From assembly GCA_946886065.1 (NCBI GenBank), contig CAMPHU010000003.1, positions 1 to 63,812 on the forward strand: DNA of 63,812 nt, given 5' to 3'. The position numbers and the translations under genes are program-made. The notes below the pieces were generated by a model. It saw only the letters and a program-made list of their open reading frames with translations, was not told where the DNA came from and did not search any database. The first letter of the stretch is position 1; every line of letters starts with the position of its first letter. The DNA comes from an uncultured Massilia sp. Lineage in GTDB: Bacteria > Pseudomonadota > Gammaproteobacteria > Burkholderiales > Burkholderiaceae. Positions 1-8,678 of the stretch are shown here, piece after piece.

Positions 1-499
1 CCTGGGCTTCGCCGTCGAACACGCTGACCAGGCTGGTGTCGCGCACGCGCTCGGCGTCCACGCGCAGGCGGCCCGGGCGGTTCATCCGGACGCGCGCCTG
101 CGGCGTGGTGAGTTCGAATTCCGGCACCACGTCCTCGCTCGCGATGCGCACGCTGGCACTGCCGTAGTGCAGGCGCAGGCGCAGGCTGTCGTCGTCCAGC
201 TCGGTCACTTCGAGCGAGCTGTCGCCGTCCAGGCGCACCGAGGTGGAGCCGATGCGCAGCTCGGTGCGCGCGCCGGGCGCGGTGGTGATGAGGTTGCGCG
301 AGGTGACCGGCCAGTTGAGCAGCGCGTCGCTGGCCGCTTCGCCGACCTCGCCGTTGATGGTGACCTTGCCCTGGGTCAGCGACACGCGGCCGACGCGGCC
401 GGGCGGCTCGGTCTCGAGCAGCTCGTCCTGCGCCACCGCGAGCGTGGAAAACACCGCCAGGGCGAGCGCGGCAGCGGTCTTGGTCAAACGGATGGTCAT
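1..499 (-). CDS. Secreted FecR/DUF6600-like protein, N-terminal part
   Basis: Reading leftwards from the ATG at 499, the frame stays open to the window edge, so only about 166 N-terminal residues are present. They start with a typical signal peptide (basic MTIRLTK, then an Ala/Leu-rich core ending AVAQ). A mature part rich in beta-strand-like segments follows, with PPGRVGRVSLTQG, ELRIGSTSVRLDG and LTTPQARVRMNRPG. This pattern resembles the FecR-like half of large exported DUF6600 proteins. The function of that family is not well established, and no catalytic motif is visible here. The C-terminal part lies outside the window. Confidence 0.6.
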   Translation of the reverse strand, partial: MTIRLTKTAAALALAVFSTLAVAQDELLETEPPGRVGRVSLTQGKVTINGEVGEAASDALLNWPVTSRNLITTAPGARTELRIGSTSVRLDGDSSLEVTELDDDSLRLRLHYGSASVRIASEDVVPEFELTTPQARVRMNRPGRLRVDAERVRDTSLVSVFDGEAQ

Positions 500-647
500 G
501 GCGGGCTCCAGCGAAAAACGCGGACGAAGGGTGTCCACCTGATTACAACGCACGCGCTGTTTCAGGGACAACAGGGGTTACAGAAAGTTGCACCTGGATC
601 GTGACAGAAACACGCGCGCGTCACAATTGCGGCCCGCACCCTGCCAC

Positions 648-1298
648 TCAGGCCGGCTGGCCTCCGCGCTTGACGAAGAATAGCATCGAACCCATCACCA
701 TCAGGACAGCGCCAAACACACGGTTTTGCATCCGCATGGCGCGCGCATCGCGCAGGAAGCGTTGCATCGAGGCTGCCAGCGCGGCGTAGCCATGCATCAC
801 GATCGAATCAATGGTGACCATGGTCACGCCCAGAATTGCCAACTCCTTCAGTTGCGTCAGCAAAGGCGCACCCTGCGAAATGAACTGCGGCAGCACCGCC
901 ACCATGAAGATGATGCCCTTGGGATTAGTGGCATTGGTCAGGAAGCCCGTCAATACACGCCTGCCGAACGAGGGATGCGCTTCGAGGCCGACAGCGACCG
1001 TCGGGCCACTGCTTGCCGCCGCGCGCCACTGGGCGATGCCGAGGTAGATCAGGTAGAGCGCCCCGATGGCCTTGACCACGGTGAAAGCATCCGAAGAAGC
1101 AAGCAGCAGGGATCCCACGCCAGCGCCGGCAATGATGAGTACCAGGATCAAACCCAGCTGCAATCCAAGTACGGTTGCACTGGCTTTCCTGATGCCGTAG
1201 GCCAGGCCGTGCGACATCGACAGCACGGCGCCGGAACCGGGCGAAATGGCGATCAGGGTACCGGCAATGACGAAGGCGATCCAGGTAGCGAAGCTCAT
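648..1298 (-). CDS. LysE/RhtB-family amino-acid exporter
   Basis: This 216-residue inner-membrane protein has about six hydrophobic segments. It carries the family signature SPGSGAV near residues 19-25 and NPKG at 125-128, both typical of LysE/RhtB translocators. These proteins export amino acids or homoserine-lactone-like compounds by proton antiport; the substrate here cannot be read from sequence. The length is normal for the family. It stands alone between the secreted protein at the left edge and the HU gene, all on the minus strand. Confidence 0.85.
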   Translation of the reverse strand: MSFATWIAFVIAGTLIAISPGSGAVLSMSHGLAYGIRKASATVLGLQLGLILVLIIAGAGVGSLLLASSDAFTVVKAIGALYLIYLGIAQWRAAASSGPTVAVGLEAHPSFGRRVLTGFLTNATNPKGIIFMVAVLPQFISQGAPLLTQLKELAILGVTMVTIDSIVMHGYAALAASMQRFLRDARAMRMQNRVFGAVLMVMGSMLFFVKRGGQPA

Positions 1299-1405
1299 GC
1301 TGCGACGTGAGAAATAAGGAAGGGGAAGGATACTACGGGAGGGAACAGCCAGCTAGCGCGCGCGGCCGCCATTGCGGGGCCGCGGCGCGAGCCGTTGGGT
1401 ACTGC

Positions 1406-1690
1406 TTACTTCTTCTTCGGGTTGACGGCGGCCTTCAGGGTGGCGCCGGCAGCGAAGCGCGGGGTCTTCGACGCAGCAATCTTGATCACTTCGCCGGTGG
1501 CCGGGTTGCGGCCCTTGCGTGCGGCGCGCTTGGTCACCGAGAAGGTGCCGAAGCCGGTGATGCCGACCGTGTCGCCCTTTTTCAGGCGCTCGGTGATGAT
1601 CTCGATGATGGTGTTCACAGCGTCGTTTGCGGCAGCGCCGGACATCTCGGTGCGCTTCGCGAATTCCGCGATCAGTTCGCCTTTTTTCAT
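1406..1690 (-). CDS. hupB: DNA-binding protein HU
   Basis: This 94-residue histone-like protein starts MKKGELIAEFAKR and has the DNA-contacting beta-arm motif GRNPATGEVIKI in its second half, followed by a C-terminal Lys tail. HU binds and bends DNA as a dimer and helps organise the nucleoid. The start is supported by a good GGAGGGACCT ribosome-binding site just upstream. It is a single-gene unit; the upstream 75 bases are relatively AT-rich and probably hold the promoter. The symbol hupB is used by analogy; HU alpha and beta cannot be separated here. Confidence 0.93.
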   Translation of the reverse strand: MKKGELIAEFAKRTEMSGAAANDAVNTIIEIITERLKKGDTVGITGFGTFSVTKRAARKGRNPATGEVIKIAASKTPRFAAGATLKAAVNPKKK

Positions 1691-1768
1691 AGGTCCCTCC
1701 GGGGTTAAAAGAGCGGGAAGATTAGCATAAATATTGCTCTGTGTAATCTCGCTCTCCCAAAGGAAGCC

Positions 1769-1978
1769 TTATGCCACGCTGGTTTCTATCGCCGGACCGC
1801 CCAAACGGTTGCGCAGCGCGGCGTTAATCAGGGTCTGGTAACCGGTGCCGCAGCGCTCGGACAGGTTGCGGAACTCCTTCAAAACTTCGTCGTCGAGGTA
1901 AATCGTGATGCGGGTCTTGCGTTTCGGCGGACGGCTACGGCGCACCGGTGCTGCTTGCAGGGTCGAATCGGTGTTCAT
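1769..1978 (-). CDS. Small ribbon-helix-helix (BrnA/CopG-like) protein
   Basis: Starting at the inner ATG at 1978 gives 69 residues. That start is preferred because AAGGAGATGCCC sits directly in front of it, and the alternative ATG at 1993 would overlap the ribosome-binding site. The protein has a basic N-terminus (RRSRPPKRKTRITIYLDDE) followed by a helical segment with YQTLINAALRNRL, matching the ribbon-helix-helix fold of BrnA-type antitoxins and CopG-like repressors. No BrnT-like toxin gene is adjacent, so it looks like an orphan regulator. Its DNA target is unknown. Confidence 0.7.
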   Translation of the reverse strand: MNTDSTLQAAPVRRSRPPKRKTRITIYLDDEVLKEFRNLSERCGTGYQTLINAALRNRLGGPAIETSVA

Positions 1979-2178
1979 GGGCATCTCCTTCATTGGACGA
2001 GGCTGCAGTACCGCAGCCCACTGATCGCACTATACGTATGCCGGGTTCCAGCTGCCCATCAAAAGCGACGAGATGCAGATTTCCGGGACTGAAATGCAAA
2101 AAGCCGCGCTGAACCGTGCGACCGCCCCCCGCTCGTCGGTTAATATGATGCGAGTTTGACATTATGGGAGCATGACTG

Positions 2179-3120
2179 ATGGCTGCGGGAAGTTTGCTGG
2201 CACTACTGGACGACATTGCGAGCGTCCTCGACGACGTAACGGTGATGAGCAAGGTCGCCGCCAAGAAAACAGCCGGGGTGCTGGGCGACGACCTGGCGCT
2301 CAACGCCCAGCAGGTGACGGGTGTAAACCCCGACCGCGAGCTGCCGGTCGTGTGGGCGGTCGCCAAGGGCTCGCTGATGAACAAGGCGATCCTGGTGCCG
2401 GCGGCACTGGCCATCTCGGCCTTCGTTCCCTGGCTGATCACCCCGCTCCTGATGATCGGCGGCGCCTTCCTGTGCTACGAAGGCTTCGAGAAGCTGGCGC
2501 ACAAGTATCTGCACAGCAAAGAAGAGGATGAGCAGCACCATGCCGAACACGTGGCGGCCCTGGCCAACCCGGCAGTCGATGTGCGCGAAGTCGAGAAGGA
2601 CAAGATCAAGGGCGCGATCCGTACCGACTTCATCCTGTCGGCGGAAATCATCGTGATTTCCCTGGGCACCGTGGCCGCCGCCCCGTTTGGCCAGCAGGTG
2701 GCGGTGCTGGTCGCGATCGCGCTGGCGATGACGGTGGGCGTGTATGGCCTGGTGGCGGGCATCGTCAAGCTGGACGACGCCGGCCTCTACCTGAGCCGCA
2801 AGGCGAACGGCGCCGCCCAGGCCCTCGGCAAGCTGCTGCTGGCGCTGGCGCCCAAGCTGATGAAATTCCTGTCGGTGGTCGGCACCGCGGCCATGTTCAT
2901 GGTCGGCGGCGGCATCGTGGCCCACGCGCTGCCGGCGCTGCACCACTTCTCGGAAGGCGTGGCGCACGCGGTGGAAGGCGTGCCGGCCATCGGCGGCGTG
3001 CTGGCCGCCATTGCCCCGACCGTGGTCGACGCCCTGATCGGCGTGCTGATCGGCGCCGCCGTGCTGCTGGTGGTGACCGTCGCCAAGCGTATGTTCGGCA
3101 AGAAAGCCACTGCCCATTAA
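2179..3120 (+). CDS. DUF808 (YedI-like) inner-membrane protein
   Basis: This 313-residue integral membrane protein opens with [19 protein letters not shown] and continues with [20 protein letters not shown], hallmarks of the DUF808/YedI family. At least five hydrophobic segments follow, interrupted by a charged His/Glu-rich loop near residues 115-140. The family is widespread in Proteobacteria and its role is unknown. It is transcribed rightward and converges with the minus-strand membrane gene at 3157. A strong palindrome between the two (3130-3154) may end transcription from both sides. Confidence 0.85.
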   Translation: MAAGSLLALLDDIASVLDDVTVMSKVAAKKTAGVLGDDLALNAQQVTGVNPDRELPVVWAVAKGSLMNKAILVPAALAISAFVPWLITPLLMIGGAFLCYEGFEKLAHKYLHSKEEDEQHHAEHVAALANPAVDVREVEKDKIKGAIRTDFILSAEIIVISLGTVAAAPFGQQVAVLVAIALAMTVGVYGLVAGIVKLDDAGLYLSRKANGAAQALGKLLLALAPKLMKFLSVVGTAAMFMVGGGIVAHALPALHHFSEGVAHAVEGVPAIGGVLAAIAPTVVDALIGVLIGAAVLLVVTVAKRMFGKKATAH

Positions 3121-3129
3121 TAAAGCCTG

Positions 3130-3154
3130 GCGTGGACGGCGCTGCCGTCCACGC
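3130..3154. terminator. Perfect 11-bp hairpin between convergent genes
   Basis: GCGTGGACGGC (3130-3140) pairs perfectly with GCCGTCCACGC (3144-3154) across a GCT loop. It lies in the 36-bp gap between the stop codons of two convergent genes and has no T-run on either side. It may be a bidirectional or Rho-assisted terminator, or a repeat-type palindrome. The same 10-bp arm recurs downstream of putA at 42176-42200. Confidence 0.5.
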
Positions 3155-3156
3155 GT

Positions 3157-3666
3157 TCAACCGGCTCCGGCGAGTCGCCCGAGCCTCGACGCCGCCACCG
3201 CATCCCGCACCGCCCACGCCAGCGCCCCCAGCGCCATCGCGCTGAGCACCCAGCTTCCCCACCCGTGATGCACCGGCGCCAGCCCGGCCGGCAGCGCATG
3301 CCAGGCCAGCAGCGCCTGCCCGCTCAAGGTATAGATCACGCCCAGGTTCATGAACAGGAACAGGTGCAGCACCCGCTCCGTCACCGGCAGTACGCGGACA
3401 TCGCCCTCGATCACCAGGTCGCGCGCCGACACCAGCACTTCCAGCACGAACAGCGCCACGATCCACCACACGAAGGGGCCGTGCCACTCCCACCAGGCCA
3501 GCGCCAGGAACAGCAGCGCGAACAGCAGCTCGCGCGCGCTGTGCATCCTTTCCTCGCCGACGGCCTCGGGCCGCGAGGGCAGCCTGGCCAGCAGCTCGTG
3601 GTTCAGGACCACGTCGATGCCGCCGATGACGCCGTGAACAATTAACGCATAGACATACGGCGGCAC
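3157..3666 (-). CDS. Hypothetical integral membrane protein
   Basis: Encodes 169 residues with about four predicted membrane helices, such as LLFALLFLALAWWEW and WVLSAMALGALAWAV. The N-terminus contains VHGVIGGIDVVLNHELLARL, with conserved-looking His, Asp and Glu residues. I do not recognise the family. It ends 3 bases after the palindrome shared with the upstream convergent gene and lies 16 bases downstream of another small membrane protein gene (3683-4159), so the two probably form a minus-strand operon. Confidence 0.6.
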   Translation of the reverse strand: MPPYVYALIVHGVIGGIDVVLNHELLARLPSRPEAVGEERMHSARELLFALLFLALAWWEWHGPFVWWIVALFVLEVLVSARDLVIEGDVRVLPVTERVLHLFLFMNLGVIYTLSGQALLAWHALPAGLAPVHHGWGSWVLSAMALGALAWAVRDAVAASRLGRLAGAG

Positions 3667-3682
3667 GATTTTGCCTTCTGCT

Positions 3683-4159
3683 CTAGACTTTGTAGGTCTC
3701 GCTGCGGCGGCTGAGCATGGCGCCGACGGCCAGGCCGATGGCGAAGCCGCCGTAGACCACGGCCAGCGAGGGCTTGGACAGGCGCTTCTCGTAGCCCGGA
3801 TGCAGCGGCTTGGGCGTGATCTTGTAGTCGGTGAAGGCGGCCAGCGCCGAGGTTGCGGCGGCCGCGGCCATGGTGCCGACCGGGCTCTTCTTGTCCAGGA
3901 CGGTGCCGGCGAAGCGCTCGAACACGAAGGACCAGAAGGTGGCGCTGGCGTGGTGGATCAGGTAGCCGGGCACGGTGTAGCGCAGCGACAGGCCGTCGCG
4001 GTGCGCGGCTTTCTCGCCGTGGACGTAGTGGCTGACCGCATTGGTGGGCGCGTACGGGCTGCCGGTTTCCTTCTTGCCCATCAGCGCCAGGGCGGCGGTC
4101 GAGAGAATGCTGGACGCGGTGCCGGATACCAGGGCGCGCTGTAATGCCGAGTTTTGCAT
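3683..4159 (-). CDS. Hypothetical small membrane protein
   Basis: This 158-residue protein has hydrophobic stretches near its N-terminus (SGTASSILSTAALALMG) and C-terminus (VVYGGFAIGLAVGAML). A His-rich middle contains NAVSHYVHGEKAAHRDG and YLIHHASATFWSFVFERF. The family is not recognised with certainty; the layout resembles uncharacterised membrane proteins that protect or assemble other envelope components. It is divergent from the SDR gene at 4196 with only 36 bases between the starts, so the two share a promoter region. Confidence 0.6.
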   Translation of the reverse strand: MQNSALQRALVSGTASSILSTAALALMGKKETGSPYAPTNAVSHYVHGEKAAHRDGLSLRYTVPGYLIHHASATFWSFVFERFAGTVLDKKSPVGTMAAAAATSALAAFTDYKITPKPLHPGYEKRLSKPSLAVVYGGFAIGLAVGAMLSRRSETYKV

Positions 4160-4195
4160 GGGACCCTCTTATTGATGACGTGAAAGGAAGCATGG

Positions 4196-5485
4196 ATGCG
4201 GATCCTGCTGACGGGAGCAAGCGGCTTCATCGGACAGCACCTGCTGCAGGCCTTGCTGGCCGAAGGCCACCAGGTCGTGTGCGCGATGCGCAAGCCCAAA
4301 ACCGGCGCCGATCCGCGCGTTACCACCATCCATGCTGACTTCGCCAACGATACCGAACAATCCGTATGGCTGGCGCGCTTGTCGGGCATCGACGCCGTGA
4401 TCAACACGGTCGGCATCTTCCGCGAGAGCGGCAGCCAGACCTTCGACCGCCTGCATACCGCAACCCCGCGCGCCCTGTTCGCCGCCTGCGCCGAATCGCA
4501 CGGGGTGCAGACGGTGATCCAGCTGTCCGCGCTGGGCGCCGACGAACACGCGCAAACGCGCTACCACCTGTCCAAGAAGGCGGCCGACGATTACCTGGCC
4601 TCGCTGCCAGTGCGCGCCTGGATCTTCCAGCCTTCGCTGGTCTACGGCCCGGACGGCGCCAGCGCGCGCGCCTTCCGCACCCTGGCCAGCATGCCCTTCA
4701 CCTTGCGCTTCGGCAGCGCGCCCCAGCTGGTGCAGCCGATCCACATCGACGACCTGGTGGCCGCCATCGCCGGCCTGCTGAGGCACCGCCTGGACATCCC
4801 GCCTGGGCAGGGCACGGCCATGCGCGTGCCGCTGGTGGGGCCGCAAGCCATGCCCTTCACCGACTACCTGGCGGCGCTGCGCAAGGCCATGGGCATGGGC
4901 AAGCTGCGCGTGCTGCCGGTGCCGGGCCCGCTGGCGCGGCTGGCGGCCAGGGCAGGGCGCCTGCTGCCCGGCGCGCTGCTGGACGAAGACGCCCTCAGCA
5001 TGCTGGACCGAGGCAACACGGGCGATCCCTCCCTGGCCACGCGCCTGATCGGCCACCCGCCGCGTCCCGTCTCGCAATTCATCGCCGATCCGGGCGCGGA
5101 ACGCACGCGCGCCAAGCTGGGCTGGCTGCTGCCCGTCCTGCGCTACAGCATCGCGGCGGTCTGGATCCTGACCGCCATCGTGTCCTACGGCCTGTATCCG
5201 GTCGAGGACAGCTATGCGCTGCTGGGCCGCAGCGGCATCCCGGAAGCGCTGCAGCCGCTGATGCTGTACGGCGCCGCCACCTTCGACCTGGTCTTGGGCC
5301 TGGGCATCCTGTTCCTGGCGCGGCGCCGCTGGCTGTGGCTGGCGCAACTGGCCCTGATCGGCTTCTATACCGTCGTCATCGCGGCCAAGCTGCCGGAATT
5401 CCTGCTTCATCCCTATGGGCCGCTGACCAAGAACCTGCCCATGCTCGCCGCCATCTGGCTGCTGGCCGAACTCGAGGAACAATAA
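4196..5485 (+). CDS. SDR/NAD(P)-binding epimerase fused to a DoxX-like membrane domain
   Basis: A 429-residue two-domain protein. Residues 1-290 form an extended short-chain dehydrogenase/epimerase domain with the dinucleotide motif TGASGFIG (6-13) and a YHLSK catalytic-type motif in the middle. From about residue 310 there are four hydrophobic helices (SIAAVWILTAIVSYGL to LPMLAAIWLLAEL) typical of the DoxX-like family. The fusion would tether a Rossmann-fold enzyme to the inner membrane. Its substrate is unknown. The stop overlaps the start of the DUF2269 gene (TAATG), so the two are translationally coupled. Confidence 0.85.
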   Translation: MRILLTGASGFIGQHLLQALLAEGHQVVCAMRKPKTGADPRVTTIHADFANDTEQSVWLARLSGIDAVINTVGIFRESGSQTFDRLHTATPRALFAACAESHGVQTVIQLSALGADEHAQTRYHLSKKAADDYLASLPVRAWIFQPSLVYGPDGASARAFRTLASMPFTLRFGSAPQLVQPIHIDDLVAAIAGLLRHRLDIPPGQGTAMRVPLVGPQAMPFTDYLAALRKAMGMGKLRVLPVPGPLARLAARAGRLLPGALLDEDALSMLDRGNTGDPSLATRLIGHPPRPVSQFIADPGAERTRAKLGWLLPVLRYSIAAVWILTAIVSYGLYPVEDSYALLGRSGIPEALQPLMLYGAATFDLVLGLGILFLARRRWLWLAQLALIGFYTVVIAAKLPEFLLHPYGPLTKNLPMLAAIWLLAELEEQ

Positions 5486-5949
5486 TGGACTACGTTGTCG
5501 TGAAGTGGCTGCACATCCTGTCGTCAACCTTCCTGTTCGGCACCGGCATCGGCTCGGCCTGGTACATGCTGTTCGCCAACGTCAGCCGCGACGTGCGCGC
5601 CATCGCCGTGGTCGCCAAGTACGTCGTGGTCGCCGACTGGCTGTTCACCGCCACCACGGCCGTGCTGCAGCCGCTCACCGGCTTCTACATGATCCACCTG
5701 GCCGGCTATCCGCTGCACAGCAAGTGGATCATGTGGTCGCTCGTGCTGTACGTGATCGCGGGCGCCTGCTGGCTGCCGGTGGTGTGGCTGCAGATCCGCA
5801 TGCGCGACATGGCGCTTGACGCGGCGCGCACCGACGGCGAACTGCCGGCGCTGTACTGGCGCTATTTCCGGATCTGGGTCACGCTGGGCGTGCCGGCCTT
5901 CCTGGCCTTCGTGCTGATCTTCTGGCTGATGGTGGCCAAACCGATGTAG
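5485..5949 (+). CDS. DUF2269 family membrane protein
   Basis: Encodes 154 residues with four membrane helices and the conserved N-terminus VVKWLHILSSTFLFGTGIGSA, characteristic of DUF2269 proteins. The start codon overlaps the stop of the upstream SDR-DoxX gene by one base, arguing for joint expression and perhaps a membrane complex. The family has no assigned biochemical role; its histidine near the start of helix 1 is reminiscent of haem-binding helices, but that is speculation. Confidence 0.8.
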   Translation: MDYVVVKWLHILSSTFLFGTGIGSAWYMLFANVSRDVRAIAVVAKYVVVADWLFTATTAVLQPLTGFYMIHLAGYPLHSKWIMWSLVLYVIAGACWLPVVWLQIRMRDMALDAARTDGELPALYWRYFRIWVTLGVPAFLAFVLIFWLMVAKPM

Positions 5950-5983
5950 TGATAGCTTCTCCTAACCGAAGAAAGGAACCTGG

Positions 5984-7009
5984 ATGCGCGCTTACCAAAT
6001 TCTTCCCGGCGCAAACATCGACGGGCTGCAATGCATCGACTATCCGGACCGTGAGCTGGGAGCGGGCGAAGTCCGCATCCGCGTGCACGCCGTCTCGCTG
6101 AACTACCGCGACCTGATGGTAGCGAGCGGCAATTACCTGGTGACCGTCGACGATCCGATCATCCCCTGCTCGGACGGCGCCGGCGAAGTGCTGGCCACCG
6201 GCCCCGGCGTGACCCGGGTGCAGAAGGGCGAGCGCGTGGCCGGCTCCTTCTTTCCGCTCTGGCTGGATGGCGCGCCCGGCCCGGAAAAGATCCGCCACGC
6301 CCTGGGCGGCGATATCGACGGCATGCTGGCCGAAGAGGTGATCCTGCACGAGGACGCGCTCGCGCTCATTCCTCCCGGCCTGGACTTCCTCGAAGCCGCG
6401 ACCATGCCCTGCGCGGCGGTGACGGCCTGGAATGCGATCTTTGTGTCGAGCAACCAGATCAAGCCGGGCGATACCGTGCTGCTGCTGGGCACGGGCGGCG
6501 TCTCCATCCTCGGCCTGCAGCTGGCCAGGGCGGCCGGCCTGCGCACCATCGTCACCTCGTCGAGCGACGACAAGCTGGCCCGCGCGCGCGAACTGGGCGC
6601 CCACCACACGATCAACTACCGCAGCATTCCCGAATGGCATGACGAAGTCCTGCACCTGACCCGCAACATGGGCGCCAACGTGGTGCTGGAAGTCGGCGGG
6701 CAGGGGACGGTGAACCGCTCGGTGTCGGCGGCGGCGATGGGCGGCACCGTCGCCATCATCGGCGGCGTGAGCGGCTTCGGGGGCGAAGTGAATCCGGCCT
6801 CGCTGCTGGCCACGGCCAAGCGCATGGTCGGCATCTACGTCGGCAGCCGCACCATGCTGGAAGACGTGATGCGCTTCGCCGACACCACGGGCGTCAAGCC
6901 GGTGATCGACCGCGTGTTCCCGTTCTCCCAGGCCCAGGAGGCCTACCGCTACATGGAATCGGGCTCGCACTTCGGCAAGGTGGTGATCGACGTGACCGAT
7001 CGCAGCTGA
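5984..7009 (+). CDS. Medium-chain alcohol dehydrogenase/quinone reductase
   Basis: A 341-residue MDR-superfamily oxidoreductase. An N-terminal GroES-like domain (LNYRDLMVASGNY, PCSDGAGEVLATG) is followed by a Rossmann domain with the nucleotide-binding run GTGGVSILGLQLARAAG near residues 167-183. The usual Cys/His set for catalytic and structural zinc is incomplete, so a zinc-independent NADPH-dependent reductase is likely. Lengths and domain order are normal. It follows the DUF2269 gene by 34 bases with its own ribosome-binding site (GAAAGGAACC) and may be the last gene of that operon. Confidence 0.85.
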   Translation: MRAYQILPGANIDGLQCIDYPDRELGAGEVRIRVHAVSLNYRDLMVASGNYLVTVDDPIIPCSDGAGEVLATGPGVTRVQKGERVAGSFFPLWLDGAPGPEKIRHALGGDIDGMLAEEVILHEDALALIPPGLDFLEAATMPCAAVTAWNAIFVSSNQIKPGDTVLLLGTGGVSILGLQLARAAGLRTIVTSSSDDKLARARELGAHHTINYRSIPEWHDEVLHLTRNMGANVVLEVGGQGTVNRSVSAAAMGGTVAIIGGVSGFGGEVNPASLLATAKRMVGIYVGSRTMLEDVMRFADTTGVKPVIDRVFPFSQAQEAYRYMESGSHFGKVVIDVTDRS

Positions 7010-7780
7010 TCATTTTTTCAGCGGCACCAGTTCGATCTCGAACAGCTTGGGCCAGAGCTTGCCGGTGACGAACAGGCGCTGGCTCTTGCCGTCCCAGGCG
7101 ATGCCGTTGAGCACGGCATCGGGGTTGGCGGTGCCGCGCTGGTCCTTCGGCAGCAGGCCGGTGAGGTTGATCCAGCCGATCACCTTGCCGCTGTCCTTGT
7201 CGATGCGGGCGATGACGTCGGTGCCCCAGATGTTCGAATACAGCTCGCCATCGACCACTTCCAGCTCGTTGAGCTGGTTGATCGGCGTGCCTTCGGCCGT
7301 CACCTGGATGCGGCGCAGTTCCTTCATCGTCCTGGGGTCGAGGATGCGGACGAAGGAGCTGCCGTCGCTCATGTACAGGTGCTTCGCATCGTTCGCCAGG
7401 CCCCAGCCTTCGCCCACGTACTCGAAGCGCTGCTTCAGCTTGAAGCTTTTCAGGTCGAACACATAGCCCACCTGCGAGGTCCAGGTCAGGCCGATGAGCT
7501 GGTTGCCGACCGCCGTCGCCCCCTCGCCGAACACATCGGGCGGCAAGTCCTGCTTTTGGACCACCTTGCCGCTCTTGAGTTCCACCTTGCGGATCGACGA
7601 CTTCCCGTTCTGGCCGGTGCTTTCGTACAGGTAACCGTCGCGGAAGAACAGGCCCTGGGTGAAGGCTTGCGGATCGTGGGGATAGGTGTTCTTGACGACA
7701 AATCCATAGACCGGAATCGCAGCCTGGGCGGCACCGGCCAGCGTGCAGGCGAGGGCAAGGGTGGTGAACTGTTTCAGCAT
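7010..7780 (-). CDS. Secreted glutaminyl-peptide cyclotransferase
   Basis: A 256-residue protein with a clear signal peptide (MLKQFTTLALACTLAGAAQA), which is why the start at 7780 was chosen over the much longer open frame upstream. The mature part has the repeated blades of the bacterial/plant-type glutamine cyclotransferase beta-propeller, including YPHDPQAFTQGL, YESTGQNGKS, NQLNELEVVDG and VLNGIAWD. The enzyme converts N-terminal glutamine of peptides to pyroglutamate, here presumably in the periplasm. It is convergent with the dehydrogenase gene and lies downstream of two membrane/periplasmic genes on the same strand. Confidence 0.87.
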   Translation of the reverse strand: MLKQFTTLALACTLAGAAQAAIPVYGFVVKNTYPHDPQAFTQGLFFRDGYLYESTGQNGKSSIRKVELKSGKVVQKQDLPPDVFGEGATAVGNQLIGLTWTSQVGYVFDLKSFKLKQRFEYVGEGWGLANDAKHLYMSDGSSFVRILDPRTMKELRRIQVTAEGTPINQLNELEVVDGELYSNIWGTDVIARIDKDSGKVIGWINLTGLLPKDQRGTANPDAVLNGIAWDGKSQRLFVTGKLWPKLFEIELVPLKK

Positions 7781-7812
7781 GGCGTGCTCAGGAATGAGGT
7801 CGGGAAACTGTA

Positions 7813-8292
7813 TCACACGTAGGCCAGCATCCGCCCGCAGGTGATCACGGCCATCCACAGCAGCAGCGACAGCGCCGCCTGCAGCCTGGCCCAGCCCGGA
7901 ATGTCGTCTTGCCAGCCGGCGGCGCCACGGTAGGGGCCGAGGTGGAACAGCAGGGCGTTCACGCCCGCGGCCGCGATCAGGCACAGCTTGAGCAGGAAGA
8001 CGGGGTTGCCCAGCATCTCGATCGGCTGGGTGGAAAACATCAGCAGTCCGGTCGGCACGACCAGCAGCAGGCTGCCCACCGACCAGGGCAGCAGGTGGCG
8101 CGCCAGCGCCCGTACCGGCAGCTCGCGGCCGAAGCCGAGCACGCGCAGGTCGAACATCGCCACCGCGCCTACCAGCACGGCAAAGCCGAGGATGTGCGCG
8201 GTCTCGACGATGGGATAGAGCCAGGCATGGCCGCGCATGGCGGCCGCCACCGGTGTGGACGCGACCCATGCGGCCGCGTCCGTCCATGGCAT
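7813..8292 (-). CDS. DUF6644-like membrane protein
   Basis: Encodes 159 residues with four hydrophobic helices. The helix containing PIVETAHILGFAVLVGAVAMFDLRVLG is typical of the DUF6644/DUF2214-type group, where the conserved His may bind haem (inference). The start codon overlaps the stop of the DUF6152 gene at 8292, so the two are co-translated. Genes of these two types are often neighbours, which supports a shared envelope role that remains undefined. Confidence 0.7.
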   Translation of the reverse strand: MPWTDAAAWVASTPVAAAMRGHAWLYPIVETAHILGFAVLVGAVAMFDLRVLGFGRELPVRALARHLLPWSVGSLLLVVPTGLLMFSTQPIEMLGNPVFLLKLCLIAAAGVNALLFHLGPYRGAAGWQDDIPGWARLQAALSLLLWMAVITCGRMLAYV

Positions 8293-8630
8293 CAGCGCAG
8301 CTCCGTGGTCTTGCTGCCGATGATGATGCGTTCGGCGCGCAGTTCGTCCGGTTTGTTGCGGTTCTGGTAGCCGACCACGGTGGCCTTGCCGCCGGTGGCC
8401 AGCATGTCCTTGGACAGGCCGCGGTTTTCCATGCGTCCCGGCGGCGCCAGCACCACCAGCCAGGTCTTGTCGGCGGTCTTCAGGCGCACGTAGCCGTGCG
8501 GCTGCATGTAGCCGGACTCCTCGATCGTGCCGCTCAGTTGCAGCGGCTTGTCGGCATCGTATTCGCTCCAGCCATGGTGGGCGGATGCGGTGGCGGCCAC
8601 CAACGTGGCCAGCAGGAACAGTCGTTTCAT
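8292..8630 (-). CDS. DUF6152 family periplasmic protein
   Basis: Encodes 112 residues starting with a signal peptide (MKRLFLLATLVAATASA) directly followed by HHGWSEYDADKPLQLSGTI, the signature of DUF6152. The family forms a small beta-rich periplasmic domain of unknown function; the His-His pair right after the cleavage site suggests metal binding, which is inference. It overlaps the downstream membrane-protein gene by one base. Confidence 0.8.
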   Translation of the reverse strand: MKRLFLLATLVAATASAHHGWSEYDADKPLQLSGTIEESGYMQPHGYVRLKTADKTWLVVLAPPGRMENRGLSKDMLATGGKATVVGYQNRNKPDELRAERIIIGSKTTELR

Positions 8631-8678
8631 GGGCTCACTCCGGTTGAGGACAGTGCCGACGATTGTACGCCTGGACGT

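Noticed and set aside
4366..5484. Long open frame upstream of and in frame with the DUF2269 gene
   Set aside because: It lies out of frame over the SDR-DoxX gene and is a shadow; the DUF2269 start is the ATG overlapping the upstream stop.
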